A stretch of DNA of 64,000 nucleotides, from positions 930,001 through 994,000 of the forward strand of contig JPHH03000001.1 of NCBI GenBank assembly GCA_000750105.3. Reading direction: 5' to 3'. The position numbers and the translations under genes are program-made. Source of the stretch: Tolypocladium sp. Sup5 PDA-1. Its lineage: Eukaryota > Ascomycota > Sordariomycetes > Hypocreales > Ophiocordycipitaceae. Below the pieces are notes generated by a model, which saw only the letters and a program-made list of their open reading frames with translations, did no database searches and was not told the DNA's origin. Of this stretch, positions 21,610 to 32,300 are shown in pieces. Numbering within the stretch: the first letter of the stretch is position 1; each line of letters opens with the position of its first letter.

Positions 21610-22898
21610 ATGCATTCCGTCACGATTCTCTCGGCCCTCCTGGCCATCGGCACCGGTGTCGTCTCTGGTAAGCCCTGCCTCCGCTGCGTCGCCCGCCGTT
21701 ATTCGTGTCTAACCAGCTGCTGCAGGTGCCACGACTTGCACCAAGGATATCAAGATCTCCGAGCCCACACCCGTCATCGACTGCGATGTCGTTGATGCCG
21801 ATGTCACCGTCGACGAGAACCTCTCCGGCAGCCTGAGCATCGAGGGGCCCAAGCAGTTCAAGGGGGATTTCATTGTTAGCAATGTCACGAAGCTCATCGG
21901 CATCTCGAGCAGCTCCATCAACTCGATCGGAGGTACCATGAAGCTGGAGGGCCTCCAGCTCCTGAGCTCGCTCAACATGCCGTCGCTCAAGTCTGTCAAC
22001 AACCTCCAGCTCATCAACCTGCCTCAGCTGAGCGGCCTTTCCTTCGGCACCTCTGGCGTCACCAAGTCTAGCTCTATCACTATTACCGATACCTTCATCA
22101 ACGACCTCAGCGGGCTCAACATTGCCACTGCTGATACGATCGATATCTCCAACAATGCTAAGCTCACCACGTTCAACTCGGACCTGGTCAACGTGACCAA
22201 GTCCCTCAAGCTCACCAACAACGGCAACACCATGCAGGTTAACATGTCGCGCCTGCAGACCGCCGGTGATGTCCAGTTCCGCCAGGTCAAGAGCTTCGAC
22301 GCCCCCGCTCTGAGCATGGTCGAGTCCATCAAGTTCAACGACAGCCCCGAGCTGTTGACTGTCTCCGCCAACAACTTGACGGACATTTCTGCCAGTCTCA
22401 CCTTCATCAACAACAAGAAGCTGTCCAACGTTTCTTTCAATGCCCTCACCACGATCAAGGGTGACATGACCATTCAGAACAACACGGCTCTTCCGGCGAT
22501 CGAGGGATTCCCCAAGCTCAAGACTGTTGGGAACATCCTGCTGGGTGGCAGCTTTGAAAAGTGAGTGCAATGACTCCTACGAAATGGCAACTCTTCCATA
22601 CTGACAACTGCATAGGGTCAAGCTTGACAGCCTCAAGGATGTCCAGGGCAGCGTGACCGTCACGTCGACCACCGACATTTCCAGCTTCTGCAAGTTTTTC
22701 GATGATGCCAAGTCTAACAACAACATCCGAGGCAAGGAGTCGTGCACCAGCAACAACAAGGACGCCAACGCGGGCAATGGTACCGGTGGCACCACCAACG
22801 GCGGCGGCGATAAGAAGGAGGACGCTGCGGGTATTATGAGTGTCAACGTGGCGATGCTCAGCCTGGCAGTCTTTGCCGGAATGGCGCAGCTGCTGTAA
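21610..22898 (+). CDS. ECM33: Ecm33/Sps2-family GPI-anchored cell wall protein
   Basis: Model: join(21610..21667, 21726..22560, 22616..22898), 391 aa. This is a GPI-anchored cell-surface protein needed for normal wall organisation in fungi. The signal peptide MHSVTILSALLAIGTGVVSG is encoded almost exactly by exon 1. The mature part is a receptor-L-domain-like series of beta-strand repeats (for example INSIGGTMKLEGLQLLSSLN, LIGISSSSI, TIDISNNAKL) with the LSSLNMP and GLSFGT elements of the family. The C-terminus has a Gly/Asn/Thr-rich linker and ends in a hydrophobic GPI-addition tail (VNVAMLSLAVFAGMAQLL). Intron 1 uses GTAAGC with TGCTGCAG. Intron 2 uses GTGAGT with a CTGAC branch point and CATAG. 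Both keep phase. Length and domain order are as usual for the family. Confidence 0.94.
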
Positions 22899-23640
22899 GG
22901 ATATTGGGGGAAAAGCATATGTCGGAATTGGCGTCGTTCTTTGTTCTCCCCGTATGTTTCCTGCTTCTTTTTTAGCCCGCAGATGGTGGTGTGCCGCCTC
23001 CTGTATTGCAGCAGGCCAAGTGTCTCGCGGCCACGATTGCACGTGTACGCGGCATAAATGCTAGGACTTAATAATGGATTGTGTATTTGATTGTGCCTCT
23101 GCGACCGTTCCACACTCGAGCCTGTGGCGTTGGATTGTATATCATGACGCTACCTGCCCAAGTCTATACAGTTGCCTCTTAATGCGCACATGTTCTAGCC
23201 ATTGGGTTGCTTCTCGTGAGGGGTCACCAAAGCAGCTACGCCGGGCATTTGCAAGTGGCGTTTGTTGCCACTCGTTTCCAGGCAACGGTTGCGGACCGCG
23301 CAGCATTCCAGCGGTGGCGACGAGGTATGCGGGAGGACTGCATGCGCACGTGCGGGATGAAAGCCACCTTGATCAAGAATTCATCCGAATTACGAAGTAC
23401 GTACTCTGTACCCGTACTCTGTATCCGTACCTTGGTTCAAATCGTCCGACGAGGGGCAGTAACCGTGAGTGTCTATACCTACAAGTATCGTCTCAGATGT
23501 TTTACATGGGTATCATGCATCGTGTGCCTCGTCTCGTATCTGCTTCGTCGCTCGCGAAGCCTCGCATATGGCACAGAATTCCTCTGTGCGGGGATCCATC
23601 ATTGTGCGTGACGATGGTGGCTCCTTTTCTATGGAAAGGG
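22899..23640. other. Convergent intergenic region
   Basis: This region lies between the 3' ends of the Ecm33-type gene and the SPF45-like gene. No gene was seen. A cluster of related words (cgaagtacgtactctgtacccgtactctgtatccgtac) lies near 23390-23435 and resembles the TACGGAGTA motif found elsewhere in the window. Confidence 0.55.
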
Positions 23641-25296
23641 CTAGGTGGACGTGTAAATCCCCTCCTCGAACTTGTCGGCGTCGTAGAACTTGGGCTTGAT
23701 GGTGTTGCCGTTGAAGATTCGTCCGTCGAGCTCGGTGACGGCCTTTGTGCGACTGTTAGCTGGGGCTTTCGAGCCGCTGAAGGGAGGGAGGTGCCAACCC
23801 GAAGGGCGGAGACTTGGTCCGTGAATTTCATGAAGACTTGACGCGCCTCCTGGTCAATGTATAGCCGCTCGACACGGCCGTACTGTAGTCTGTTAGCATC
23901 ACCTGTCCAGTGCCCACGTTAACCGCCGAGGCAGGGCCGGGTGCTCACTTTCTCACCGCACTCCTCGCCAATTTCCTGCCCGAGACCGTCCGAAATCTCC
24001 GTCTGCAGGTCAGGCATATTCTCCAGCATGTTCCGAAGGACAACCACCTCGCTCATCTTCCCAAACTTGCCCTGCTCCTCCTTGCGCCTTCCACCAAGGA
24101 TCTTGCCCTTGCTGCCCGGCTCGGCCCAGCCGCCGCCATCAGCGTCCGCCTTCTTGCGGCGCTTTTCAACCTGGGCGCGAAGCGGGTTCACGATGCCAGA
24201 CTCTTCGGCGCCAAGGCCTGTGCCTTCGGTCCATCCGTATTTATTCATAAGTCGATATGCAAAGCCAGCCTGGCCTGGCCGAGTAGATCGCTGCGGCTGC
24301 TCGGTTTCGTCCGCGCCAGAACCTAGGACTGGTGGCGGAGAGTCCATTTCATCATCCTTGCCATCCCGAGCATTAGATGGTTGCGTGTATCTAACAGGGG
24401 CGCGAGATATGACAGCCGAGTCCGACGGGGCCAGCGGAGTAATGCTTCGCGGAGGAGGGGGAGGAGGGGGAGGGGGTTGAGGAGGCTGTGCTGCCGATAG
24501 CGCCAGACGACGTGCGAAGGCTTCGTCGCCCGTTTGGTCTGGCACTGGCGGCCGGGGAGGCGACAGTGGCGGCGGTGCAAATGCGCTCGGTGGTGGAGGA
24601 GAAAATGCGCTCTCTGGCGGAGGAGCAAATGCGTTCAGTGGCGGTGGAGCAAACTGATCTAGAGCAAAGCGTTAGTAAATGTCCAGCATTCAAGGTACCC
24701 AGGTGTTTCTTACTCTGCAGCATCTGCCTCGTTCCCTTGCCCCCATTCCGGTGCTTGTACAACAGAGACTTCCACTCAAGCACCTCGTCTACCTTCTCGT
24801 CACTCTGTTGGTACTCTTCAACGTTTGTTGGCCTGCTTGGATCGTAAAAGTCATCCCAATTCGTAGGCCCTGCTTCTCCTTCCTGTTTCCTTCTCTTCTT
24901 ATTCTTCCGCCCGCCTCGCTGGGGTTTCTCGCCCGCGCCGGGCATGCATTCTTCTTCATCCTTGCCCGCCCAGTCGGCGAGTGTGGTCTTTGGGGGTGCC
25001 GGACCGGCGACTGGCACGGGTGCGGCTTGAAGGATGGCCTTTGGGATCGTGGCCTTGGACTTTACCTGCTTGGCCGCGGGCCGGCGAATCTGAGGTTGAA
25101 AGCGTAGCGCTGGGTCGATGGGCTTTTTTGCCTCCGCTGGCGCAGCGTTTGCTTGATTATACATGACGGGTGCCGCAGATATTGTGGCCGCAGGAGTAGG
25201 ATCATTAGGGTCGTGGATGTTGTCGTACAACGAGAGCCCGCCGCCGGGAGGAGGCGCCGGCGGAGGAGACTGCGGCGGACGAGGAGCAGGCGCCAT
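23641..25296 (-). CDS. SPF45/RBM17-like splicing factor (G-patch and UHM-type RRM)
   Basis: Model: complement(23641..23742, 23799..23882, 23949..24658, 24714..25296), 492 aa. SPF45 proteins act in 3' splice-site recognition in the spliceosome. Parts in order: a proline-rich N-terminus; a Lys/Arg-rich stretch (RGGRKNKKRRKQ); the motif TNWDDFYDPSRPTNVEEY; a repeat of AFAPPP-type units at about residues 196-228; polyproline; a G-patch at about 323-366 (GFAYRLMNKYGWTEGTGLG); and a C-terminal RRM-like UHM domain with ERLYIDQEARQVFMKF, the R-x-F motif in DGRIFNGN, and KPKFYDADKFEEGIY. All three introns keep phase. The last uses a GTTGGC donor and ACAAAG acceptor, chosen because it joins SALR to AVTELDG as in the family. 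The gene is head-to-head with DBP5. Confidence 0.93.
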
Positions 25297-25954
25297 TCTG
25301 AGCTTTGAGATCCCTTCGACACGCCTGCCGGGGGGAATGAAAGTCGCTGAGAAACAAGTCGAGAGCTTCGAAGGCCGATTTCGCTGCAAATGGTGGCCAA
25401 CGAGGCCGGTGGCAGCCTTTTCTGCAGCTTCTTGTGCCTCAGGCTCGACGCGTCGCGAAGCTGCAACTGGCGGCGAGGCTGAGGTTCAGCGTCCAAGTTG
25501 CAGAGCTTCCCGTCGTTAATAGTGGACGGTGGACGGCTCTAGCAAGGGTCCATGCTGCACCGGGTAAACGGCGGCCTAGGGAGAAGCCACTGGCAAGTGG
25601 GAAGCTGCAGCAATTGCCCCTCCAAGACCCCGCCAAAAATTCCCCATCTCAGGTTCTCAACCCCAGCCTCGAACGGTGACCTAATAAACCTTACCTTGTT
25701 TTCAGCAAAACACGTCGTGCGGGCAACCTCTTGCGCGCCAACCCTATTCTCAAGCCTTCCATTGGGAGCTATTTCCCACCGCGACTGTTTCGTGTCTGCG
25801 AGACTCTCGAACATCTTGCCAGCCGCAGGCAAGTCTCGCACCTGCGGATACCGCGTAGTCCTCGCCTGGTTTGACGTCAAACCACATCTTCGCGAAGCAG
25901 TCACGTCTCGACGCCACCACCTACCCGGCTTCTCGCTCTCCGCCTCGAGTCAAG
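25297..25954. promoter_or_regulatory. Divergent promoter region shared by SPF45-like gene and DBP5
   Basis: These 658 bases separate the two start codons. They contain the leaders of both genes and must hold both promoters unless either leader overlaps the other. No specific factor site was identified. The right end (25860-25954) is C/T-rich on the plus strand, as expected for the DBP5 leader. Confidence 0.6.
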
Positions 25955-27652
25955 ATGTCTGATCTCGCGAGCCGCATCACCGACCCCAAGGAGGGTGCGG
26001 CTGAGCCCGCCCCTGTGGCCGAGCCCGCGCCTACCACCGAGTCCGCGCCTACCACCGAGTCCGCGCCTACCACCGAGCCTGCCGCCACGACTGCCGCGAA
26101 CCCCACGGTCGAGGACGCACAGCTTGACGGCACTGTCGAAGGCCTCGGCGGCTCTGGCCTCCAGGAGCCTGAGTGGGACGTTGAGGTTTCGCTCAGTGAG
26201 CTCCAGAACAATGAGGCCACGCCTTTTCACTCTGCGACTACGTGGCAAGAGCTGGGCCTGTACGTTGCATCTGTTCCGTCCAAGAAGCTACCCGCTAACA
26301 TTGTTCTACTAGGTCTGATTCGATCTTGAAAGGCCTTCTTGCCCTCAACTTCTTGAAGCCGTCCAAGGTCCAGGGCAAGTCGCTGCCCCTGATGCTTAGC
26401 GACCCGCCCAGGAACATGCTGGCACAGTCCCAGTCTGGTACCGGCAAAACGGCTGCCTTCGTCACTGCCATCCTGTCCCGCGTCGACTTCTCCCAGCCCC
26501 AGCAGCCCCAGGCATTGGTCCTGGCCCCGAGTCGAGAGCTTGCCCGCCAGATCGAGGGCGTCGTTGCGGCCATTGGCCGTTTCATCGAGAACCTCAAGAT
26601 TGCGGCAGCAATTCCCGGTGCCTTGCCACGTGGCGAACCAGTCAGGGCTAGTGTCATCGTTGGAACGCCGGGTACGGTCATGGACACCGTGCGACGCAAG
26701 CAGCTCGATGTTTCGAAACTGAAGGTGCTCGTGCTTGACGAGGCCGACAACATGCTGGACCAGCAGGGCTTGGGTGATCAGTGCATGCGAGTGAAGAGGT
26801 ACGTCTAGCCCTTGAAGTGCTTCCAAATGTCGCAGAGAACGAGACTAACCCCGACCACAGCATGCTGCCAAGGGAGATCCAGACGCTGCTCTTCTCTGCT
26901 ACTTTCCCCGACAAGGTTAACAACTATGCCGGGAAGTTTGCACCGAATGCCCACATCCTGAAGCTGCAGCGCAGCGAGCTTACCGTCAAGGGAATCTCAC
27001 AAATGTTCATCGACTGCCCGGACAACAACACTCGATACGAGGTTCTCTGCAAGCTGTATGGTCTCATGACCATTGGCCAGTCGGTCATCTTTGTCAAGGT
27101 ATGTTCTGAATCTGATGCCGAGCTGTGAGGGCTTCTCTAACGTTCTATGAACAGACTCGGGAGAGTGCCAACGAGATCCAGCGCCGCATGGTTGCTGATG
27201 GCCACAAAGTTTCCGCCCTGCACGCCGCCTTTGACGGTAATGAACGAGACGACCTGCTGGCCAAGTTCCGCACTGGAGAGAACAAGGTACTCATCGCCAC
27301 AAACGTTCTCGCACGTGGTATCGACGTGTCCAGTGTGTCGATGGTCATCAACTATGACATCCCCATGAAGGGACGAGGTGACACGGAGCCTGATGCCGAG
27401 ACCTACCTTCACCGCATTGGACGAACGGGACGTTTTGGCCGCATCGGTGTCAGCATCAGCTTTGTGTACGACAAGAGGAGCTTTGATGCGCTTAGCAAGA
27501 TTGCCACGACCTTTGGCATTGACTTGGTTCACCTGGACACGGAGGACTGGGACGAGGCGGAGGCGAAGGTGAAGGAGGTGATCAAGAAGAACAGAGCGCA
27601 GGCGAGCTACGCCCCTAGCGCAACCGACAAGCAGCAAGGTGCGGTCCCTTAG
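25955..27652 (+). CDS. DBP5: ATP-dependent DEAD-box RNA helicase Dbp5
   Basis: Model: join(25955..26259, 26313..26798, 26861..27098, 27155..27652), 508 aa. Dbp5 remodels mRNPs on the cytoplasmic side of the nuclear pore, where Gle1-InsP6 activates it, and it completes mRNA export. The N-terminal extension carries three near-identical 18-bp units (TTESAP repeats, about 26026-26081). The helicase core shows the motifs in order: SQSGTGKTAAF (I), APSRELARQ (Ia), TPGT (Ib), LDEADNML (II), SATF (III), then the second RecA domain with IFVKTRESA, ATNVLARGIDV (V) and HRIGRTGRFG (VI). The HLDTEDWDEAE tail is typical of Dbp5. Introns use GTACGT, GTACGT and GTATGT donors and all restore phase. Length matches the family. 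Confidence 0.97.
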
Positions 27653-29342
27653 GTATGGCCGACTTCTGCGAACACGTTCAGCTGGGCCGCGTACTCGTAA
27701 GCGTGTCCTTGGGGCCTGGCTGTTCACGGTGGAGGAAAGGGTTTGCTTCTACGGGTGTCGTGTGGGCTGGACTGGAGCGAGCTCAACCAACGTACATAGA
27801 ATGAGGTCATGATGAGATACCAAAAATAATCAACGAGCTGAGAATTTGTGGGAAAGTCGAGATCATGAGAAACGGTGCTACGTGCTCACGTGCTGTTACC
27901 TGTGCTATATCGCGGGGTTACGAGTAGTTCGTACTGTGTCGTGTTCCCCAACAGAAGCAGCCCCATGTTTCGTCGATGATGTTAAGTTACGGGCCAATCT
28001 CTTTGCTCACCGCTGAGACAGCCAGCCACTGAGCGCCAGTGAAGACTGATTCCCTGTCGAAATGGACCGCCAGAAATGCGGTGACGGCGACGGGCCGGTG
28101 GTCGTCCACCTCTGGGCCATCGGTGGCCAATGCCTTGGAGCCTGGTGTCAGTCGTGGGGACTTTGAACGGCCTGGGCTTGCTGGGCCACCAGCCAACCCC
28201 TGCCTTCCCCATCATCCATGTTGCCGTGGTCCATCAGCCAACCTCGCTCAGATGATAACACGCACCGCTGGTGTCTTACCACCGAACGGCCGAGGCGACG
28301 TCGACGAGAGACGGTGATACAACATGACGGAGGCCCGAGGAACCAAGGAACCGAGGACGCAGTCAGTCGTCGTACGTACGGATGCAACTGCCTAACCCGA
28401 CTGTGGCCCCAGCATGGACCCAATTGCGTGAGATCGCCTCCGAGGCGCCTGTGAGAGGCACGCCACGTTGCACGTCGGTCATGCAAACTGCAAACTGCCT
28501 GGCACGACACAACGTCCCCAGCCATGGCGGATGCTCCCTGGACGCTAAGCGGCATCTGCATGGACGTCTCGAATGGGGTTGATCCAGGGTCGGAGTGCGG
28601 GCCCACCCGCCAACTCAGAGGCGTCGAGGCCCAACCTGGTTGACTCCATTTTCTCGTCGGCCTGCTTTATGCATCTCCGGGCCTTTGCGTCGTCGGGCAG
28701 CCATACGAGTATGGCCGCGTAAATTCGGCACGGCACGGCTCGACTCGACTCGACTCGACTCGACTCGACTCACAGCATGTCTCGCGAGCCCAATCGACAT
28801 GCGACGTGGCCGTCTCTGCTGGCGGCACAGGCCAATGGAGCCAGCAAAGCACAACAGTGGTCAAGTGGTCACTTGAGCAGTATGTGGGCTCTTGTTGCTG
28901 CTTGTTCTCTCGACTCTCGGAGCAGGGGTGCTTCGGCAACTACTTGGCTTGCCGGGCATGTCCATCAAACCTCTCCGGTTCAAGTGACGAGCTCCGGCCC
29001 CTGCCATGGGACGTGCTTTTGTCTAGCAGCATGGAGTCATAGGAGTCTATGGGTCCATGGTGTCCAGACGGAGCCCAAGAGACCCAGCGGTCTGGTCGAC
29101 TCGTTTGTCAATGACCTTAAGCGGTGCCCACCCGTTCGCAGAATCCGAAGCGAATCCTGCATTTCACCAAGCACTGATTTCACGCATTTCACTCTGATAC
29201 CTATACCTATTTCCGGAGCTGTTCACACGTCGTGGCAGCTGCATAACCGTCGTATCCCAAGCCGCCGAGGCCCAAGACCTGCTCCGAGGCCGCAATTGGC
29301 ACCCTACTGCATCTACCCGACAGCCCAATACAGCACACCTGC
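27653..29342. other. Intergenic region
   Basis: This is the 3' flank of DBP5 and the upstream region of the giant-protein gene. No gene was recognised. It holds a CGACT microsatellite at 28741-28770. Frames at 28148-28606 and 28777-29364 have no protein-family character. Confidence 0.55.
28741..28770. repeat. (CGACT)6 microsatellite
   Basis: Six perfect tandem copies of CGACT lie in intergenic DNA upstream of the giant-protein gene, flanked by partial copies. Confidence 0.95.
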
Positions 29343-32300
29343 ATGGAGTCCGCCGATAATATAACCGCTGCCCAGCCCACCCACCCGGACGAGTCTGTGG
29401 CCCCAGATGTAGAGAAGGCAGAATCAGTATGAGTTCCGGTCTAGGCGTCGAGTATTGTCCGTACCGGACGAATATTGATTTGGCCAACGTACAGTTCTCC
29501 AACTTCTCCAATGTCCAATACTTCCAACAGCCCCCCGACTCCGACGAGGAGGCACAGGAGGAGGAGCAAGGTGATTCATCTCCGTCCGGTACCAACTACG
29601 TTAGCACTAACGAGAGAGCAGGCCATGACGAGCACTGGGATGGGGTAACGGACGGGCAGCCGCAACCCTCAGCGTCGTCAGCTGCTCCTATATCCAAGAA
29701 GGACAAGAAGAAACAAGACAAGAAGAACAAGAAGAAGGGCAAGGATAAGGCCCCAGAAGCCTCTCCTCCTGCTTCCGCAGAAGAGGAGAAAGCCGATGAG
29801 GATGAGGATGACAAACCTGTAACGTCACCAGGTGGTAAGAAGAAGAAGAAGGACAAGAAGGGCAAGAAGGCTCAGGAGCCCGCGTCCCCTCCAGCGGAGG
29901 AGGCCAAGAAGGAGTCTGAGGAAGCGGGCGAGGATGAATGGAGCGCGCCAACCAAGAAGAAGAAGGGTAAGAAGGACACCAAGAAGGACACCAAGAAGGA
30001 CAAGAAGAAGGACAAGAACGCCAAATCCGAACCGCCTGCCGAGTCAAAACCAGAACCAGCATCTGCTGAGCCGGCAACAAGGGAAATGGCTGCCGAGGAG
30101 TCCTCACCTCCGGAGCCCTCTGAGCCCGGTCCTGAGGTCAAGACCGATGAGGGTGACGTTGCCGAAGCTCCTGTGGTAGACGCTGCCGAATCGAAAGATG
30201 CCGAGTCGCCTGAAGTGAGTAAGCCTGCGGAAGAACCTCAACCCGCCGAGGAAACCAAGTCAGCAGAAGAGCCTGCCCCGGCGGAGGAGCCTACCACTGC
30301 CGAGGAGCCTACACCAGTCGAGGCGCCTGCACCAACCGAGGAACCTACACCAGTCGAGGAACCTACACCAGTCGAGGAACCTACACCAGCCGAGGAACCT
30401 ACACCAGTCGAGGAGCCTACACCAGTCGAGGAGCCTGCGCCAGTCGAGGAGCCTGCGCCAGTCGAGGAGCCTGCGCCAACCAAGGAGCCTGCACCAGCCG
30501 AGGAGCCTGCCCTAATTGACGAGTCCTCTGTGCTGCCGCCCCCTGGGGAAACCAAGCTAGTTGAGCCAGGAACTGAGACGAAACCTGCCGAGGAGTCGAA
30601 GCCTGACGAGGCCGCAACTCCAAGCGACGAGGCAAAGGCAGGCGAGGACGTGGCTGATGCAGGCGAGGAGGCTGCCTCGGTGGGGGCAGAAACGTCACCT
30701 GTTGTCGACGAGAAGCAAGAACCCGAGACAACGGCTCCTGAAGAGGCAACTACGGAAGCCTTCATGGAGCAGCCAACTCAGCCGGAGGCCAGCGATGAAA
30801 GCCCCTCTGCTCCGCCCGCTGCTGCTGACGAGGAGCAAAAGCCCACGGAACAGCCAGAGGAGACCCCAGAAGAGCCCAAACCTGCGGCAGGAGAGGTGAC
30901 TGCAGAAAAGTGCGAGGAGTCTACGGATGCGCCAGCAGAAACTGCTGCACCTACGGATGCTCCCGCTGCCGAAGAGGAAGCCAAGGCTGCCACTGATGGC
31001 AAAGACTCTGAAGAAGAGGCTTCGGCAGAAACCACAGGAGAGCCTGAGGCAAAGTCTGAGGACGCCCAAGACTCATCTGCTTCCAAAGAAGAAGGGGCTC
31101 GACCGGCTAAGGTGGAGGCCATGACCACTTCTGAGGCTGCTGCTCCCGAAGCAGCAGAGGTTAACGAAGAGCCCAAGACAGATGCAGACGATACTGTAGC
31201 TGAGGCGCCTGTCACAGACGACGCGGCTAAAGCTGAGCCGGCCGAAGGGGTGAAGGCTGAGGAGACCAAGGTTGAGGAGACTCCTGCTGTCGAAGAACCA
31301 GCGGCTGAAGAGACCAAGGCTGAGGAGACTCCTGCTGTTGAAGGGGCAAAGACGGAGGAGGCTGAAGCTGGAGTGACTCCCGCTATCGAAGAGCCACAAG
31401 CCAAGGAGACTAAGGCCGAGGACACACCTGCTGCGGACGTGTCGACAGTCGAGGATTCAAAGTCTGCAGAGGAGCAGGAGCCTGCCCCAACCGATGCAGC
31501 CCCCGTTACTGCAGAGGAGGCCAAAGATGCATCTGGGCCTCCAAATGCCCCTGCAGACGAAGAGCCGACCGAGGACGCCCCTAAAGAAGTCTTAGCCACC
31601 GAAGTCATTGAACCTGCGCCAGAACCCCAGGAACAGGCAGACGATGCCAAGGAGCCAGAGACGGCTGCAGAGACCCAGGATCCCACCAGCGCCGAATCTC
31701 CTGCCCCCAACGAGAGCGCGTCCGAAGAGCCAAAACCAGATGAGTCAAGGTCACAGGATCCGACAGCAAAAGAGTCAAAGGCAGAGGATACACCGACAGA
31801 GGAGGTTGCGGCAACAACGGCAGATGCGACTGAAGCCGAAGTAGCTACGGTCATTGAACCAGTAGCCGAGCAGGAGGCTGCGCCATCGGATGCAGCCACC
31901 ACCAAGGCCGAAGACGCCGAGGTCAACGAAGCTGAAGAGGCTGCTGGCGAAAAGCAAGTTTCTCCCGAGGACTCGGAACCTGTCAAAGAATCAACCGAGC
32001 CGGTAGCCGAAGAAGTGGCTGCAGTGGCTGCAGTGGAAACGGCACAGCAAGAGGTCACAGCAGAAGCGGAAGAGGGAACTACCGAGGCCACGGATGCTGC
32101 TGATGCAGCGAGCGACACTTCACCTAAGCAAGTGCATTTTGCTGAGAAAGACGAAGAGATTGCGCCACCTCTTGAATGTGACGCTGACGCTCACACTTCC
32201 AACGAGGAGGATGCTGGTGATGATGCCGACAAGGTTGTTGATAAAGAAGCCGCAACACCTGAACTTCCTGCCACTGCTGCTGTCGATTCAGTGGGCGACT

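Noticed and set aside
30778..32118. Long reverse-strand open frame (446 codons) inside the giant-protein gene
   Set aside because: It is Ser/Ala-only low complexity and is the mirror of Glu/Ala-rich codons on the plus strand. Similar antisense frames run through the whole gene.
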